Shown: positions 45,366 through 58,771, counted from the first letter of the stretch. The stretch: DNA of 64,000 bases from Lentimonas sp. CC4 (GCF_902728235.1 NZ_CACVBO010000001.1:1-64000); one strand, 5' to 3'. Numbers and translations: made by a program. The notes: generated by a model not told the origin, from the letters alone.

Positions 45366-45448
45366 CACTGAGACACGGAGGCGAGCAACACTGCAGGAAG
45401 AAACAGAGCAATCGCTCAAAAACAGCATATTAGCTCCGTGTCTCAGTG
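45366..45448. repeat. 15-bp perfect inverted repeat in thiG-thiH gap
   Basis: CACTGAGACACGGAG (45366-45380) and CTCCGTGTCTCAGTG (45434-45448) are exact complements with 53 bases between. It lies in the 208-base gap between thiG and thiH. It could serve as an RNA hairpin or an interspersed repeat. Confidence 0.82.
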
Positions 45449-45538
45449 AACTCCAGCGAAGCGAGTGGTTAAATGATTCAATCCAAGCTTCTTGTTTCAT
45501 TACTAATAGTCTCTAGGTATTTAATAGTTACAGACTCA

Positions 45539-46315
45539 CTAAGCCTCCAAGAACGCAGTCAGCGGTGACGATGCCACGGCCTCGGTCGATTGTGCACCAC
45601 GGCCTGCTTCATACGCGACACGCCCACACTCAACTGCCATCTTAAAGGCAGCGCCCATAGCAATCGGATCACGAGCCGTCGCAATTGCGGTATTCACCAA
45701 CACTGCGTCGGCTCCGATCTCCATGGCATCGGCCGCATGTGAAGGTAAGCCGAGACCCGCATCAATCACCACGGGCACCTGACTCTGCGCGATGATAATC
45801 TCCAAGAAACGACGCGCCGCCAATCCTTCATTCGTGCCGATGGGTGCCGCCAGCGGCATCACTGCAGCCACGCCGACATCCTCTAAGCGCTTACACAGCA
45901 CAGGGTCGGCATGCACATACGGTAGCACGACAAAGCCTTCTTTCACTAAGATCTCAGCTGCTTTCAGCGTCTCGATCGGATCCGGCATCAAATACTTTGG
46001 ATCGGGGTGAATCTCTAATTTCAACCAATTCGTGCCCAACGCCTCACGCGCCAACTGCGCCGCAAAGACCGCTTCTTTAGCGTCACGCACACCGGAAGTA
46101 TTAGGCAACAAACGATAGCGATCCATCTCCATGAATTCCATGATGCCGTCATCGCCGCCATGCGTCTGCACACGACGCATCGCCATCGTCACCAACTGAC
46201 TACCAGTGGCTCGAATGCTATCACGCATCATTGCACCCGAAGCATATTTTCCGGTGCCTACAAACAGACGTGACTCGAAGGTTTTACCCCCAATTTTTAA
46301 TGGTTTATTCTTCAT
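45539..46315 (-). CDS. thiG: thiazole synthase
   Basis: 258 residues from ATG 46315 ([24 protein letters not shown]). Makes the thiazole phosphate from DXP, ThiS-thiocarboxylate and dehydroglycine. The Schiff-base lysine is in NWLKLEI; phosphate-binding [26 protein letters not shown] is present. A 12-base gap from thiE, so same operon; followed by a gap holding an inverted repeat before thiH. Confidence 0.96.
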   Translation of the reverse strand: MKNKPLKIGGKTFESRLFVGTGKYASGAMMRDSIRATGSQLVTMAMRRVQTHGGDDGIMEFMEMDRYRLLPNTSGVRDAKEAVFAAQLAREALGTNWLKLEIHPDPKYLMPDPIETLKAAEILVKEGFVVLPYVHADPVLCKRLEDVGVAAVMPLAAPIGTNEGLAARRFLEIIIAQSQVPVVIDAGLGLPSHAADAMEIGADAVLVNTAIATARDPIAMGAAFKMAVECGRVAYEAGRGAQSTEAVASSPLTAFLEA

Positions 46316-46326
46316 ACGAAAGTTCC

Positions 46327-46962
46327 TCAAACACCGACTGCCTCCGACTCCCACGCATCGAGAAATGCGCGGTAATTATCTGTTACTTCGGCATGTCGAT
46401 ACACACCCGAGCACACAGCCACACCAGTTACCCCGCGCTCACGAAGTTCCGGTAAATCCTCAACGCAAATCCCACCGATGGCATACGACGGAATCGGCCC
46501 AAGTGTGCGTAAAATTTCCTGCCACTCCCCGCCTGAAAGAATCGGAGCGAGATTCTTCTTCGTCTCAGTAAAACGATACGGCCCCACGCCAACATAATCC
46601 AGCAAGCCCGGCTCACTCGCGCGCAGTGCATCTGCGACTGAGTTTACGGTGCCCCCTATAATAAAATCCTGCCCTGCAAGCGCACGCGCCTCGTGCCATG
46701 GCATATCTAATTTGCCCAAATGCACACCATCCGCACCGACCGACAGTGCGACATGTATGCGGTCATCCACAATCAGACGCACACCACGTGCACGGCACAC
46801 AGGCAGGCACGCGTCAGCCACCATTGCGACTGCATCATCAGTCGCCTCCTTAAAGCGCAACTGTATCCACTGAGCACCAGCAGCACAAAGCGCCAACACC
46901 TGAGCTTCGTGAGACATCTCGATGCCATCCTGAGTTAAACACTGTATTGGTATTTCATTCAT
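46327..46962 (-). CDS. thiE: thiamine phosphate synthase
   Basis: 211 residues. Couples HMP-PP with thiazole phosphate. [29 protein letters not shown] (RvDD...GvHlG), [12 protein letters not shown] and IPSYAIGGI are the family motifs. In the canonical enzyme the motif is Q-L-R-x-K and N-D; here D-D replaces the usual N-D, a common variation. Confidence 0.94.
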   Translation of the reverse strand: MNEIPIQCLTQDGIEMSHEAQVLALCAAGAQWIQLRFKEATDDAVAMVADACLPVCRARGVRLIVDDRIHVALSVGADGVHLGKLDMPWHEARALAGQDFIIGGTVNSVADALRASEPGLLDYVGVGPYRFTETKKNLAPILSGGEWQEILRTLGPIPSYAIGGICVEDLPELRERGVTGVAVCSGVYRHAEVTDNYRAFLDAWESEAVGV

Positions 46963-47549
46963 TTATACGGTCCTCTTAATTTCATTAAATTGTTTGATGG
47001 GCGCGTCATCTAACCATAACGCCCCGTGTAACACTGCCCCTGCGAATCCTAAATCGGCGCAGACCGCACAATTCCCAGCATCAACTCCTCCAAGCGCATA
47101 CAGCGAAGCGCCGGCATACTGCAACAAGGCCTGCTGCAACTGATCCAACGTCCATGGCGCGGTATAACCGACCTTTGTAAGCGACGGAAATATGGGGCTC
47201 AAGAATCCATAGTTCCAGCCTGACATATCCGTATCCAAATCACTGATACGATGCAGCGAGCGGCTCATCGAAGGCGCATGCCACCGAGAGCGAAGCTCAA
47301 CTGCATCAAGTCGATCCTTCATATGGCACCCTGCGAGCATATACTCTGCTACTAAGCTATAATGTTCATGGATTACGACTCGCCCACGGCACCATTGCGG
47401 CAACTGCTCCAGCAACGACTCACACTGCGCCAGTGTCCACCCGGGCTTACGCACGTGATACAGGCAGAGCCCCGCATCGAGGAGACGCTCAATCACGAAC
47501 GCCTCCTCAGGGTAATCCGCTTCCGGAGAAACTGCGAGCCACTCAAACA

Positions 47550-47550
<1 letters not shown>
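46963..47550 (-). CDS. second ThiE/TenI-like protein
   Basis: 195 residues. Same TIM-barrel family as ThiE but with a degraded or different active site: YHVRKPG in place of the QLR motif, IHEHYSLVAEYMLAGCHMKDR, SPIFPSLTKVGYTAPWT, LYALGGV. This resembles TenI-type or Bacteroidetes-type ThiE proteins often found next to a true ThiE; TenI is a thiazole tautomerase in Bacillus. Sits between thiS (one-base overlap) and thiE. Confidence 0.85.
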
Positions 47551-49690
<2,140 letters not shown>

Positions 49691-49762
49691 CTAAGTGAGT
49701 AACGACCCGCCTCACACTGCCCCGAAAAAATCCCGCCCAATAGTCCAACTGCCCCATTCGAC

Positions 49763-49862
<100 letters not shown>

Positions 49863-50010
49863 TAAGCACCGATAGATAGAACGCCCCAAACTGAATGCAA
49901 ATTAAAAAAAGAGACAGAGAGCAATTTTCACCGCGCTGACACAATCCCAAGCACCGCGCTTTTCTGCTCGCCCTAGCTGCGATCCACGCTGTGCTTTGCT
50001 GCCACGAGCC

Positions 50011-51090
<1,080 letters not shown>

Positions 51091-51135
51091 AAATCAGCAC
51101 TTTACTTTAAGTGAAAATTCGTTCACCATAAATCT

Positions 51136-51768
51136 ATGGACGATTCCTCTGCCAATGACGAAGAAGACGACATCATTGAACGCGTTTTACGCATTGCTCA
51201 ATTACGCGCCGAAGTCGAACAAGTAGCAGGCACGCCGATCGTCGGAGAAGGTGGCGCAGGTGCCACACTTGAAATGCAGGAGAGCTTTTGGTCGCACATC
51301 CACGCCTTCGAAACTGCGCCCTATATGTCTCTCAAGGCAGCACTGCTAGAGCGGCACGGTTTCTGTGCTGTGCCCCCCGATCAACTCACGACTGACGACG
51401 ACCTGCACGCAGCCCTCTGGAAACTCCTCAGAGCCTTGGCGACCATGCGTGTGTTCTTCTATTGTAGCGACCATCTCTCCGACCGAGTTTTCTACGACTT
51501 ACTCTTCAACGAGGTGCTACCGGAAGAAACGCAGATCATGCCTGATGGATCTGGATGGAATAGTCGCTACGACATGACCGAATTCCCAACCGAAGATACG
51601 CCTGAAATGAACGGAATTCACCTCAAATACTACGCCGACGACACGGAACGCGATGACTGGAAACATGAATTCCCCGAGGATGTAATGCCGCGCAAAGCCG
51701 AACGACCTTACGACCGTGACCGCCTCTTGCCGATCCCTCCCGAAGAGCAGCAGAATACAGGCAGCTAG
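51136..51768 (+). CDS. acidic protein of unknown function
   Basis: 210 residues, soluble, acidic (MDDSSANDEEDDIIERVLRIAQLRAEVEQ). A central helix-rich part (MQESFWSHIHAFETAPYMSLKAALLERHGF, LHAALWKLLRALATMRVFFYCSDHLSDRVFYDLL) and an acidic C terminus. This looks like a conserved protein of the phylum, but I do not recognise it. 45 bases after mutY, possibly co-transcribed. Confidence 0.75.
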   Translation: MDDSSANDEEDDIIERVLRIAQLRAEVEQVAGTPIVGEGGAGATLEMQESFWSHIHAFETAPYMSLKAALLERHGFCAVPPDQLTTDDDLHAALWKLLRALATMRVFFYCSDHLSDRVFYDLLFNEVLPEETQIMPDGSGWNSRYDMTEFPTEDTPEMNGIHLKYYADDTERDDWKHEFPEDVMPRKAERPYDRDRLLPIPPEEQQNTGS

Positions 51769-51888
51769 CACTGCGCCCCGCGCCACTCGTCTGTAAAGAG
51801 AATGCACATAAAAGGGCTGGTCTGTTTTATTCTGTCCTCAAGAAGCCACAATAGCTAACCTGACTTTAATAAACGAATCCAGAAGACA

Positions 51889-52928
51889 ATGAGTCCGCAA
51901 AACATCGACATCATCCAAAGCAAGGAAGGTCTGGCGACCGACGTGCGCCGCATGATCGAGCAAACCCGTGAAGGTGTGGCTCAAACGGTCAATGCCGGCA
52001 TGACTTTGCTCTACTGGCGTATCGGTAAGCGCATCCAGACAGAAATCCTCAACAACGAGCGTGCCGAATATGGTAAAGAGATTGTGCAATCACTGAGTGC
52101 ACAATTGACAGAAGAATTCGGTCGCGGCTTCAGCCGACGCAACCTCTTCAACATGATCCGCTTTGCCGAGGTTTTCCCCGAGGCGGCAATTGTGCAGACA
52201 CTGTCTGCACAATTGGGCTGGTCACATTTTTCTGCCCTAATCCCGCTCAACCAGCCACTCCAACGTGAGTTCTACGCAGAGATGTGCCGCGTCGAACGTT
52301 GGAGCGTGCGCACGCTACGCGCCAAGATTCAAGGCATGCTCTTCGAGCGCACCGCCATTTCCAAGAAACCCGAGGAAGTCGCTGAAGCTGAAATCACTGC
52401 ACTCCGCACCGAAGACCAATCTCTCCCGACCTCGTCTTTCGCGATCCCTATGTCCTCGACTTTCTAGGCCTCTGAGACCGCTACCTCGAAAAAGATCTCG
52501 AAGACGCGATCCTGCGTGAACTCGAAACCTTCCTGCTAGAGCTCGGCAGCGGCTTCGCCTTCCTCGGACGTCAAAAACGCATCCAGATCGACTCCGACGA
52601 TTTCTACATCGACCTCCTATTCTATCACCGAGGCCTCAAGCGCCTGATCGCGATCGACCTCAAACTCGGCGATTTCCAAGCCAAAGATAAAGGACAAATG
52701 GAATTGTATCTCCGCTGGCTCGCCAAACATGAGCAACAACCTGGCGAAGACGCCCCACTCGGCATCATTCTCTGCGCAGGTAAGAAGCAGGAACAAATCG
52801 AACTGCTAGAGCTCGATCAATCTGGCATCCACGTCGCCGAATACTTGACAGCTCTACCCTCGCCCGCACTCCTACAGCAGAAACTGCAAGCCGCCATCGA
52901 AACCGCACGCGCACGTTTCGACAGCTAG
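51889..52928 (+). pseudogene. DUF1016 (YhcG-type PD-(D/E)XK nuclease), broken
   Basis: N-terminal domain (51889-52430: AGMTLLYWRIGKRIQTEIL, RGFSRRNLFNMIRFAEVFP, LGWSHFSALIPL) is in one frame; the frame then shifts near 52425 and continues as LVFRDPYVLDFLGL, an in-frame TGA (52471-52473), then DRYLEKDLEDAILRELETFLLELG and the nuclease domain (FLGRQKRIQIDSDDFYIDLLFYH, LIAIDLKLGDFQAKDKGQMELYLRW) to the stop at 52928. The family is linked to defence and mobile DNA. Two independent lesions make a dead gene likely. Confidence 0.88.
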
Positions 52929-52957
52929 CACGTATCACGAATACTTCCGATATTTGT

Positions 52958-53393
52958 ATGGAAAATGGACTCCGTATTCAACAGAGTCTCGTAGCGGGCA
53001 ACGCCCCTGCCGCGCAGGTCGACGATGACGGCTTTTTCACTCTCACCTTCCCTAGCGTAGCGGAAGAAATGGCAGAAGAAATCCTCCAGCTCCAGCTCGC
53101 GACTCCGGAGATTGCCACCGTCGATCTAGCCGTAGCACTCAGCTCCAGCTCCCGCACAATTCAACGCAAACTCCGATCCCTACAAGACTCAGGGCACATT
53201 CAGCGTATCGGCTCCCCGCAAAAGGGCTCTGATCCCTGAAATCCTCCAAAAACTAGGCTCCCAGCACCTGGCACCCCGAAGACTACGGACTCGCCGTAAA
53301 CGAATCAAAAGTCGCCAAAGAAACAGACACACTTGCCCCATTGCTAAAATGGATGGCTTCAGAAGGCCTCCCAGCAGCACCGCAGCCGTAACG
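52958..53393 (+). pseudogene. C-terminal winged-helix remnant of an AlbA-type ATP-binding protein
   Basis: The frame 52958-53239 encodes EEDDGFFTLTFP-like sequence and a helix-turn-helix (VDLAVALSSSSRTIQRKLRSLQDSGHIQRIGSPQKG) like the end of COG2865-type regulators/helicases, where the next residue would normally be a conserved HW. A further remnant (WHPEDYGLAVNESKVAKETD) follows in another frame to 53393. No N-terminal ATPase domain exists upstream, so this is a leftover. Confidence 0.55.
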
Positions 53394-53450
53394 GAAACAG
53401 CCAACGAGGACGTTGCGGCTCCCTGCCGTCCTGAGCTCAAAACGAACAAT

Positions 53451-53467
53451 GTTCCCAAAATGGGAAC
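53451..53467. promoter_or_regulatory. 17-bp palindrome upstream of higB, likely operator
   Basis: GTTCCCAAAATGGGAAC: two 7-base arms around AAA, 49 bases before the higB start. Position and symmetry fit an operator bound by the HigA antitoxin, which usually represses its own operon. This is inference. Confidence 0.6.
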
Positions 53468-53515
53468 CTTTAGCTTGCCTAAAAGCTGCTCCCCCTCATC
53501 CTTACCCTCTAAACC

Positions 53516-53809
53516 ATGCGAATCATCAGCCGAGGCACCTTACGCGATTTCTGGCAAATACATGCCGATGCTGAACAAGCTCTACGTGCATGGTTCCATG
53601 AAGCTTCGGAAGCAAAGTGGTCCACCCAGAAAGCAATCAAGCAAGCCTATCCATCTGCTGATATCCTTCCAGGCAATCGCATCGTCTTCAACATCAAGGG
53701 CAATCACTACAGACTCATTGTAAAAGTCCACTACAACACAGGAATCCTCTTTATTCGTTTTATCGGAACGCACGCCGAATATGACAAGATCGACGCCATC
53801 ATTATCTAA
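53516..53809 (+). CDS. higB: HigB-family mRNA-cleaving toxin
   Basis: 97 residues. The sequence MRIISRGTLRDFWQIHADAEQALRAWF, ADILPGNRIVFNIKGNHYRLIVKVHY and FIRFIGTHAEYDKID is characteristic of the HigB_toxin (PF09907-type) branch of RelE-like ribosome-dependent RNases. All elements including the end HxEYDKI are intact. Toxin first, antitoxin second is the normal hig order. Confidence 0.93.
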   Translation: MRIISRGTLRDFWQIHADAEQALRAWFHEASEAKWSTQKAIKQAYPSADILPGNRIVFNIKGNHYRLIVKVHYNTGILFIRFIGTHAEYDKIDAIII

Positions 53810-53810
53810 A

Positions 53811-53890
53811 CACTCCTCACTCCTCACTGCTCACTCCTCACTCCTCACTGCTCACTCCTCACTCCTCACTCCTCACTCCTCACTCCTCAC
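53811..53890. repeat. heptamer repeat (CACTCCT)n between higB and higA
   Basis: Eleven units of CACTCCT with two CACTGCT variants, filling almost the whole gap between toxin stop and antitoxin start. Changes in unit number would alter the toxin-antitoxin spacing. Confidence 0.93.
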
Positions 53891-53909
53891 AGCTGCGAAG
53901 CAGCCAGCC

Positions 53910-54293
53910 ATGCAACCCAAAATCCTACAGACAAAAGCCGACCACTCCGCAGCGCTCAATCGTGTGGAAGCCCTGATGGATGCCACGCCCGGCAGCTCAG
54001 AAGAAGCGGAATTAGAGCTATGGACGCTGCTCATCGAAAACTACGAATCCAAGCACCAGCCCGTGCCACCGCCCGATCCCATCGAAGCCATCAAATTCCG
54101 GATGGAGCAACTCGGGCTCAAAGCCACCGACCTCACCAAATACATTCCCAGTAAGAGCAAGGTATCCGAAGTTCTTAACCACAAACGCCCCCTGAGCCTC
54201 AACATGATCCGCGCCCTTCATACCGGCCTAGGCATCTCAGCCGAAACGCTCGTGCAGGAACCACAGTCCGACTACGGAACACAGAATAAATAG
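53910..54293 (+). CDS. higA: HigA-family antitoxin
   Basis: 127 residues from ATG 53910. N-terminal acidic helical part (ALNRVEALMDATPGSSEEAELELWTLL, a typical HigA start) and C-terminal helix-turn-helix (AIKFRMEQLGLKATDLTKYIPSKSKVSEVLNHKRPLSLNMIRALH). Neutralises HigB and probably represses the operon. An open frame extends left through the heptamer repeat but is not the real start. Confidence 0.92.
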   Translation: MQPKILQTKADHSAALNRVEALMDATPGSSEEAELELWTLLIENYESKHQPVPPPDPIEAIKFRMEQLGLKATDLTKYIPSKSKVSEVLNHKRPLSLNMIRALHTGLGISAETLVQEPQSDYGTQNK

Positions 54294-54392
54294 AAAATCC
54301 GCTCTTCCTCAAAACCCTAAACCGACTTGCTGCACACTGCCCTTTACAAACCTGCCTGATCACCACACCGTCGCCTCCTCGACCAACACCTG

Positions 54393-54599
54393 ATGTTCAT
54401 CCTTTACACAACCGAAGACGGCAAAAGCCAAATTCAGCTCCGTGCCGAAGACGAAACCGTCTGGCTCACGCAACTGGAAATAGCGGAGTTTTTTCAGACG
54501 ACAAAGAATAACGTTTCCATACATGAGAAACATATTTTCGAAGATGGAGAATTGATCTCCGAGGCAACTGTTAAGGAATCCTTAACAGTTCAAACATAA
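54393..54599 (+). pseudogene. RhuM-like protein, N-terminal fragment
   Basis: 68 residues: YTTEDGKSQIQLRAEDETVWLTQLEIAEFFQTTKNNVSIHEKHIFEDGEL is the start of RhuM/virulence-type proteins (usually over 300 residues, often phage or island genes). The reading frame stops after VKESLTVQT and the rest is absent. Confidence 0.8.
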
Positions 54600-54616
54600 C
54601 TTCTTCCCACAATCCA

Positions 54617-55406
54617 ATGAGCACCAATCTATCTGATAGCGACGCCAACGAGTTCTTTTCTGAAGTCAAAGAAATATTGCAGCGTGCCCGAGGCCAAGCC
54701 GTCAAGACCATCAACTCCGTAATGGTGGAAGCCTACTGGAGTATCGGCGAACGCATCGTCAAGGAAGAACAAGGCGGAGCTGCCAAGGCGACTTATGGCA
54801 AACGAGTCATCGAAGCACTCTCCAAAAGCCTGACGAGTGAATTTGGCAAAGGATTCTCACTCGCGAACCTAAGAAATATGAGGCAGTTCTACCTAAGTTG
54901 CCCAGAAAAAGGAATTCGCTACACACTGTCTAGCGAATTGAGCTGGAGCCATAATTGTCTCGTCATGCGAGAAGAGGATGAAGCAGCTCGACACTACTAC
55001 CTCGTCGAATCCAAGAAGCAAAACTGGAGTGTCCGAGAACTAGAGCGTCAAATTAAAACTCAGTCGTATTATCAGCACCGAAACCAATCACTTCTATCTC
55101 GACCTAGTTTTCTACAACTACTTGCTCAAGTGCTTCGTGATATTGGATCTAAAAACAACCAAGCTCACCCACCAGGACATCGGCCAAATGGACATGTATG
55201 TGCGCATGTTTGACGACCTAAAGCGCGGTGAAGATGACAACCCCACCATCGGCATCATCCTCTGCGCGGACAAAGATGAAACGATGGTGCAATACTCCGT
55301 CCTCAAAGAAAACGAACAACTGTTCGCCTCCAAATACCGCACGATTCTCCCAAGCGAAGAAACACTCAAAGCTGAAATCGAACGCGAACGAAAACGTCTC
55401 GATTAA
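54617..55406 (+). pseudogene. second DUF1016 gene with internal deletion
   Basis: The N-terminal domain (54617-55060: MVEAYWSIGERIVKEEQ, GKGFSLANLRNMRQFYLSCPE, SELSWSHNCLVMREED) ends at RQIKTQS, and the next conserved block ISTETNHFYLDLVFYNYLLKCFVILDLK of the nuclease domain follows at once in another frame to the stop at 55406. About 100 residues between the two domains are missing. It belongs to a different DUF1016 subgroup from the copy at 51889. Confidence 0.87.
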
Positions 55407-55424
55407 ATTTTCAACCTTCCCAGC

Positions 55425-57974
55425 ATGCCAAAACTCATACCAAAGCGCCTCAACGTCGATAGCGACCGCTCGCACGCCACACTCTACAAACCTGAAATCC
55501 TTGCGCCTGCAGGCGACTGGGAATGCGCCCGCGCGGCTGTCGAGAATGGTGCCGATGCGATTTTCTTTGGTCTGGATCGTTTCAATGCGCGCATGCGCGG
55601 CAAGAATTTCACCGAAGCCGACCTGCCAGATTTGATGGCTTACCTACATGAGCGCGGTGTGCGCGGCTATGTGACTTTCAATACGCTGGTCTTTTCCAAT
55701 GAGCTCGAAGATGCCGAAAGCTTCCTACGCTCCATCATCAGCGCCGGAGTCGATGCGGCCATCGTGCAAGACGTCGGTATCTGCCGTCTGATCCGCAAGC
55801 TGTCTCCAGACTTCCCCATCCATGCGTCCACTCAGATGAGTGTGACCAGCGAAGCCGGCGTTCATTTCGCTGAAGAACTCGGTTCCAGCGTCGTGGTATT
55901 GGCACGTGAGTGTTCGCTCAAGGAGATCAACGCGATCAAAGAAAAGACCCTCAAGAACGGCCTTGATATGCCGTTGGAAATCTTCGTCCACGGCGCGCTC
56001 TGTGTGGCGTATTCGGGGCAGTGCTTGACCAGCGAATCGCTCGGCGGACGTTCCGCCAATCGCGGCGAATGCGCGCAAGCCTGTCGCCTGCCCTACGACC
56101 TGTTTAGCGACGGCGAACAAGTAGAGCTCGGCGCGCAACGCTACTTACTCAGCCCACAAGACCTTGCAGGACTCGATGCAATGGACGGCATCATCGATGC
56201 TGGCGTTGCGAGTTTAAAAATCGAAGGCCGCCTGAAAGCACCTGAATACGTAGCCGCCGTAACCAGCGTCTATCGCAAAGCACTCGATGCCGCGTGGAAT
56301 AAGCGCTATCCCGAACAAGCGACAAAACTCGCCCCCTTCAGCGCCGACGAAGGCCGCTACGCCTTGGAAATGACCTTCTCTCGTGGCCTCACCACTGGCT
56401 GGCTCGGCGGTATCGACAATCAAAAACTCGTGCATGCGCGCTTCGGCAAAAAGCGTGGCGTTCGTCTCGGCGTCGTCGAGCGCATCGAGCGCGACGGCAT
56501 CTGGCTCGCACTGGATCATGAGGTCAAAGCGGGCGACGGCGTCGTGCTCGACCGCGGACATCCCGACGAACGCGAAGAAGGCGGACGTATCACATCCGTG
56601 GATACTGAGAGCAACCGTAGCTTCATCCGTTTCCTAAGAGACTCCATCAACTGGCACCGCGTCAGCGCCGGCGACACCGTTTATAAAACATCAGACCCTG
56701 CGTTGGATAAGGCACTGCGCCAAAGTTTCGAAGTGGAGCAGCCAAATTACAAACGCCCAATTACTGCAACCGTCACTGGATGCATTGGCCAACCACTCGT
56801 GCTCTCACTTCAAGATGAAGAAGGCCGCGTCGTGCAAACCGAATCGGAGCAATCCCTCGAAGCCGCACAAAAGAAAGCCGCTGACACCGAAACACTCACA
56901 AAGAAGATCGGGCGACTTGGCAGCACAGGGTTTCATCTCGCATCTTTGGACAATCAACTCGGCGACGGCTGCATGGTGCCCGCGTCGATGCTCAACCAAT
57001 TACGTCGCGACGCAGTGGACCAACTGATCGCGCTACGCGCCCAACCACTACGCTGGCAACTAGCACTTCCAGGCCCGATTCTCACTTCCCACCCCTCACA
57101 GACCTCCACTTCTCACTCGGCGCAGCCGTATTTGATTCCGTATGTTAGGAATTGGGAACAGTTCGACGTGGCGCTCACACTGCCCTACTCCGAAATCTAC
57201 ATTGAGCTCGAAGATCCACGCAAATATGCCGAAGCCGTGCAACGCGCCCGCGACGCCGAACAACAAGACGGACGCAAGCGCGACATCTGGGTCGCACCAC
57301 CGCGCATGTTCAAATCCGGTGAGGATTTCATCACGAAGCAGTTGCTCAAATGCGGCGCAGACGGATTCCTCGCCCGCAACCATGAACACCTCAACGCGCT
57401 ATCAGAGCATCGCATGCGCGGGGACTTCTCGCTCAACGTTGCGAATCATTTGACCGCCGAATATTTGATTGATCGTTGGAAACTCGAACGCCTCACCGCC
57501 TCGTATGACCTGAACACCACGCAACTTGATGCACTACTCAGCAATTCAAAGCCCGGCTGGTTTGAAATTACGCTGCACCAACACATGCCCATGTTTCATA
57601 TGGAGCACTGCGTGTTCTGCGCCTTTCTATCGGAGGGCAAAGACTTCCGCGACTGCGGACGCCCGTGCGACACGCATCAAGTGCAGTTGAAAGACCGCGT
57701 CGGTGCACTGCATCCATTAAAAGCCGATGCTGGTTGCCGCAATACACTGTTCAATTCCAAAGCCCAGACCGGCGCTGAGTTCGCACATGACATGGCGAAG
57801 CATGGCGCAGCCGCGTTCCGCATCGAATTCCTCAACGAAACCGGCGACGAAGTGCGCCGCACGATGGAACACTACGAAGCATTGCTTCGCGGCGAAATGA
57901 GCCCCGACACACTGTGGCAGGAATTGAGACTGATCAATCAGCTCGGAGTGACGCGCGGAACGTTGGAGCGGTAG
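55425..57974 (+). CDS. U32 family peptidase/rRNA hydroxylase-like protein
   Basis: 849 residues. N-terminal U32 barrel (EILAPAGDWECARAAVENGADAIFFG) with the cysteine-containing signature HGALCVAYSGQCLTS and RGECAQACRLPY, a middle beta domain (GVVERIERDGIWLALDHEVKAGDGVVL), and a C-terminal part with HMPMFHMEHCVFCAFLS and CGRPCDTHQVQLKD. Related E. coli proteins (RlhA group) hydroxylate 23S rRNA; Fe-S cluster binding by these cysteines is likely. Residues about 552-568 (TSHPSQTSTSHSAQPY) are a low-complexity insert from heptamer-like DNA at 57080-57119. Confidence 0.92.
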   Translation: MPKLIPKRLNVDSDRSHATLYKPEILAPAGDWECARAAVENGADAIFFGLDRFNARMRGKNFTEADLPDLMAYLHERGVRGYVTFNTLVFSNELEDAESFLRSIISAGVDAAIVQDVGICRLIRKLSPDFPIHASTQMSVTSEAGVHFAEELGSSVVVLARECSLKEINAIKEKTLKNGLDMPLEIFVHGALCVAYSGQCLTSESLGGRSANRGECAQACRLPYDLFSDGEQVELGAQRYLLSPQDLAGLDAMDGIIDAGVASLKIEGRLKAPEYVAAVTSVYRKALDAAWNKRYPEQATKLAPFSADEGRYALEMTFSRGLTTGWLGGIDNQKLVHARFGKKRGVRLGVVERIERDGIWLALDHEVKAGDGVVLDRGHPDEREEGGRITSVDTESNRSFIRFLRDSINWHRVSAGDTVYKTSDPALDKALRQSFEVEQPNYKRPITATVTGCIGQPLVLSLQDEEGRVVQTESEQSLEAAQKKAADTETLTKKIGRLGSTGFHLASLDNQLGDGCMVPASMLNQLRRDAVDQLIALRAQPLRWQLALPGPILTSHPSQTSTSHSAQPYLIPYVRNWEQFDVALTLPYSEIYIELEDPRKYAEAVQRARDAEQQDGRKRDIWVAPPRMFKSGEDFITKQLLKCGADGFLARNHEHLNALSEHRMRGDFSLNVANHLTAEYLIDRWKLERLTASYDLNTTQLDALLSNSKPGWFEITLHQHMPMFHMEHCVFCAFLSEGKDFRDCGRPCDTHQVQLKDRVGALHPLKADAGCRNTLFNSKAQTGAEFAHDMAKHGAAAFRIEFLNETGDEVRRTMEHYEALLRGEMSPDTLWQELRLINQLGVTRGTLER

Positions 57975-57994
57975 GAATTGAAACGCAGTCGAAC

Positions 57995-58088
57995 GTAGGG
58001 TCTGTCGCTTGCGCAGACCGCTGCAGAACCTCGGTGCTTAACCACTGCCAATTGCACCCCTCGGCAACGCGCAAGCGACGAGCCCTAC
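57995..58088. repeat. intergenic inverted repeat
   Basis: GTAGGGTCTGTCGCTTGCGC (57995-58014) and GCGCAAGCGACGAGCCCTAC (58069-58088) pair along nearly their whole length. It lies between two converging genes and may act as a terminator-like hairpin; compare 40103-40205. Confidence 0.8.
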
Positions 58089-58094
58089 ACGAAT

Positions 58095-58565
58095 CTACTC
58101 GATCGCCAGGATCTCGCCGAACTTACCTCTGGGCAGGGCAAACGTCTCGCCGACTTTTAATCCGCGTAGCTTTCCGGCTAAAGGAGACTGAGAGGTGATC
58201 ACAGTGACCTCCATGTTCTCCATTTTAATGACCTGACCACCGGCCACACCTGCAAAGAAATACACCTCTTCGGTGCCACCGAAGTCACACTTAAACAACG
58301 CTCCGAGTGACACGGTTGCATTTGGCTTCAATAAATCTTCACGCTCGGACTGTAATTCTTCCACCGCATCGGCCCACTGCTGCGCTTGACCGGCTTGGCC
58401 AGCTGCGAGGTATGAGGCTTCAAGCCCTTGCGTGTCCCATTGTGATTCGGCACGCGATTCTTCACTCGTGGCATACTCTGCTGCGTCTTGGGACGCTTTG
58501 ATAGCATGCATGGCCTCCTCGCGGAGCGTATCGAGTAAAGTATTAAAAAAGAGGGTCTTGTTCAT
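58095..58565 (-). CDS. GreA/GreB-like transcription factor homologue
   Basis: 156 residues from ATG 58565 (MNKTLFFNTLLDTLREEAMHAIKAS). N-terminal coiled coil and a C-terminal FKBP-like Gre domain (VSLGALFKCDFGGTEEVYFFAGVAGG, VITSQSPLAGKLRGLKVGETFALP). The S-P-L-A/G-x-x-L-x-G pattern is the Gre family C-terminal signature. The acidic residues of the GreA coiled-coil tip (usual D-E) are not obvious, so it may bind polymerase without stimulating cleavage. Confidence 0.85.
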   Translation of the reverse strand: MNKTLFFNTLLDTLREEAMHAIKASQDAAEYATSEESRAESQWDTQGLEASYLAAGQAGQAQQWADAVEELQSEREDLLKPNATVSLGALFKCDFGGTEEVYFFAGVAGGQVIKMENMEVTVITSQSPLAGKLRGLKVGETFALPRGKFGEILAIE

Positions 58566-58771
58566 GAGGTAAGCGCGCAGTGTCGCCCCTTGATAGAGAG
58601 ATTTCAAATCAAATTATACCGATCATAAGCACAGACCAGGCCAGACTTGATTTCACTAGTCGAAAACGACACATACAGTGACGCATGTCCTGCGCCGAAC
58701 TCTAAAAACAGAATCAAACTTCCGCTTGATCCTACCACCGAACGAGACACAGTCTGCCCTCCTCGACTACC

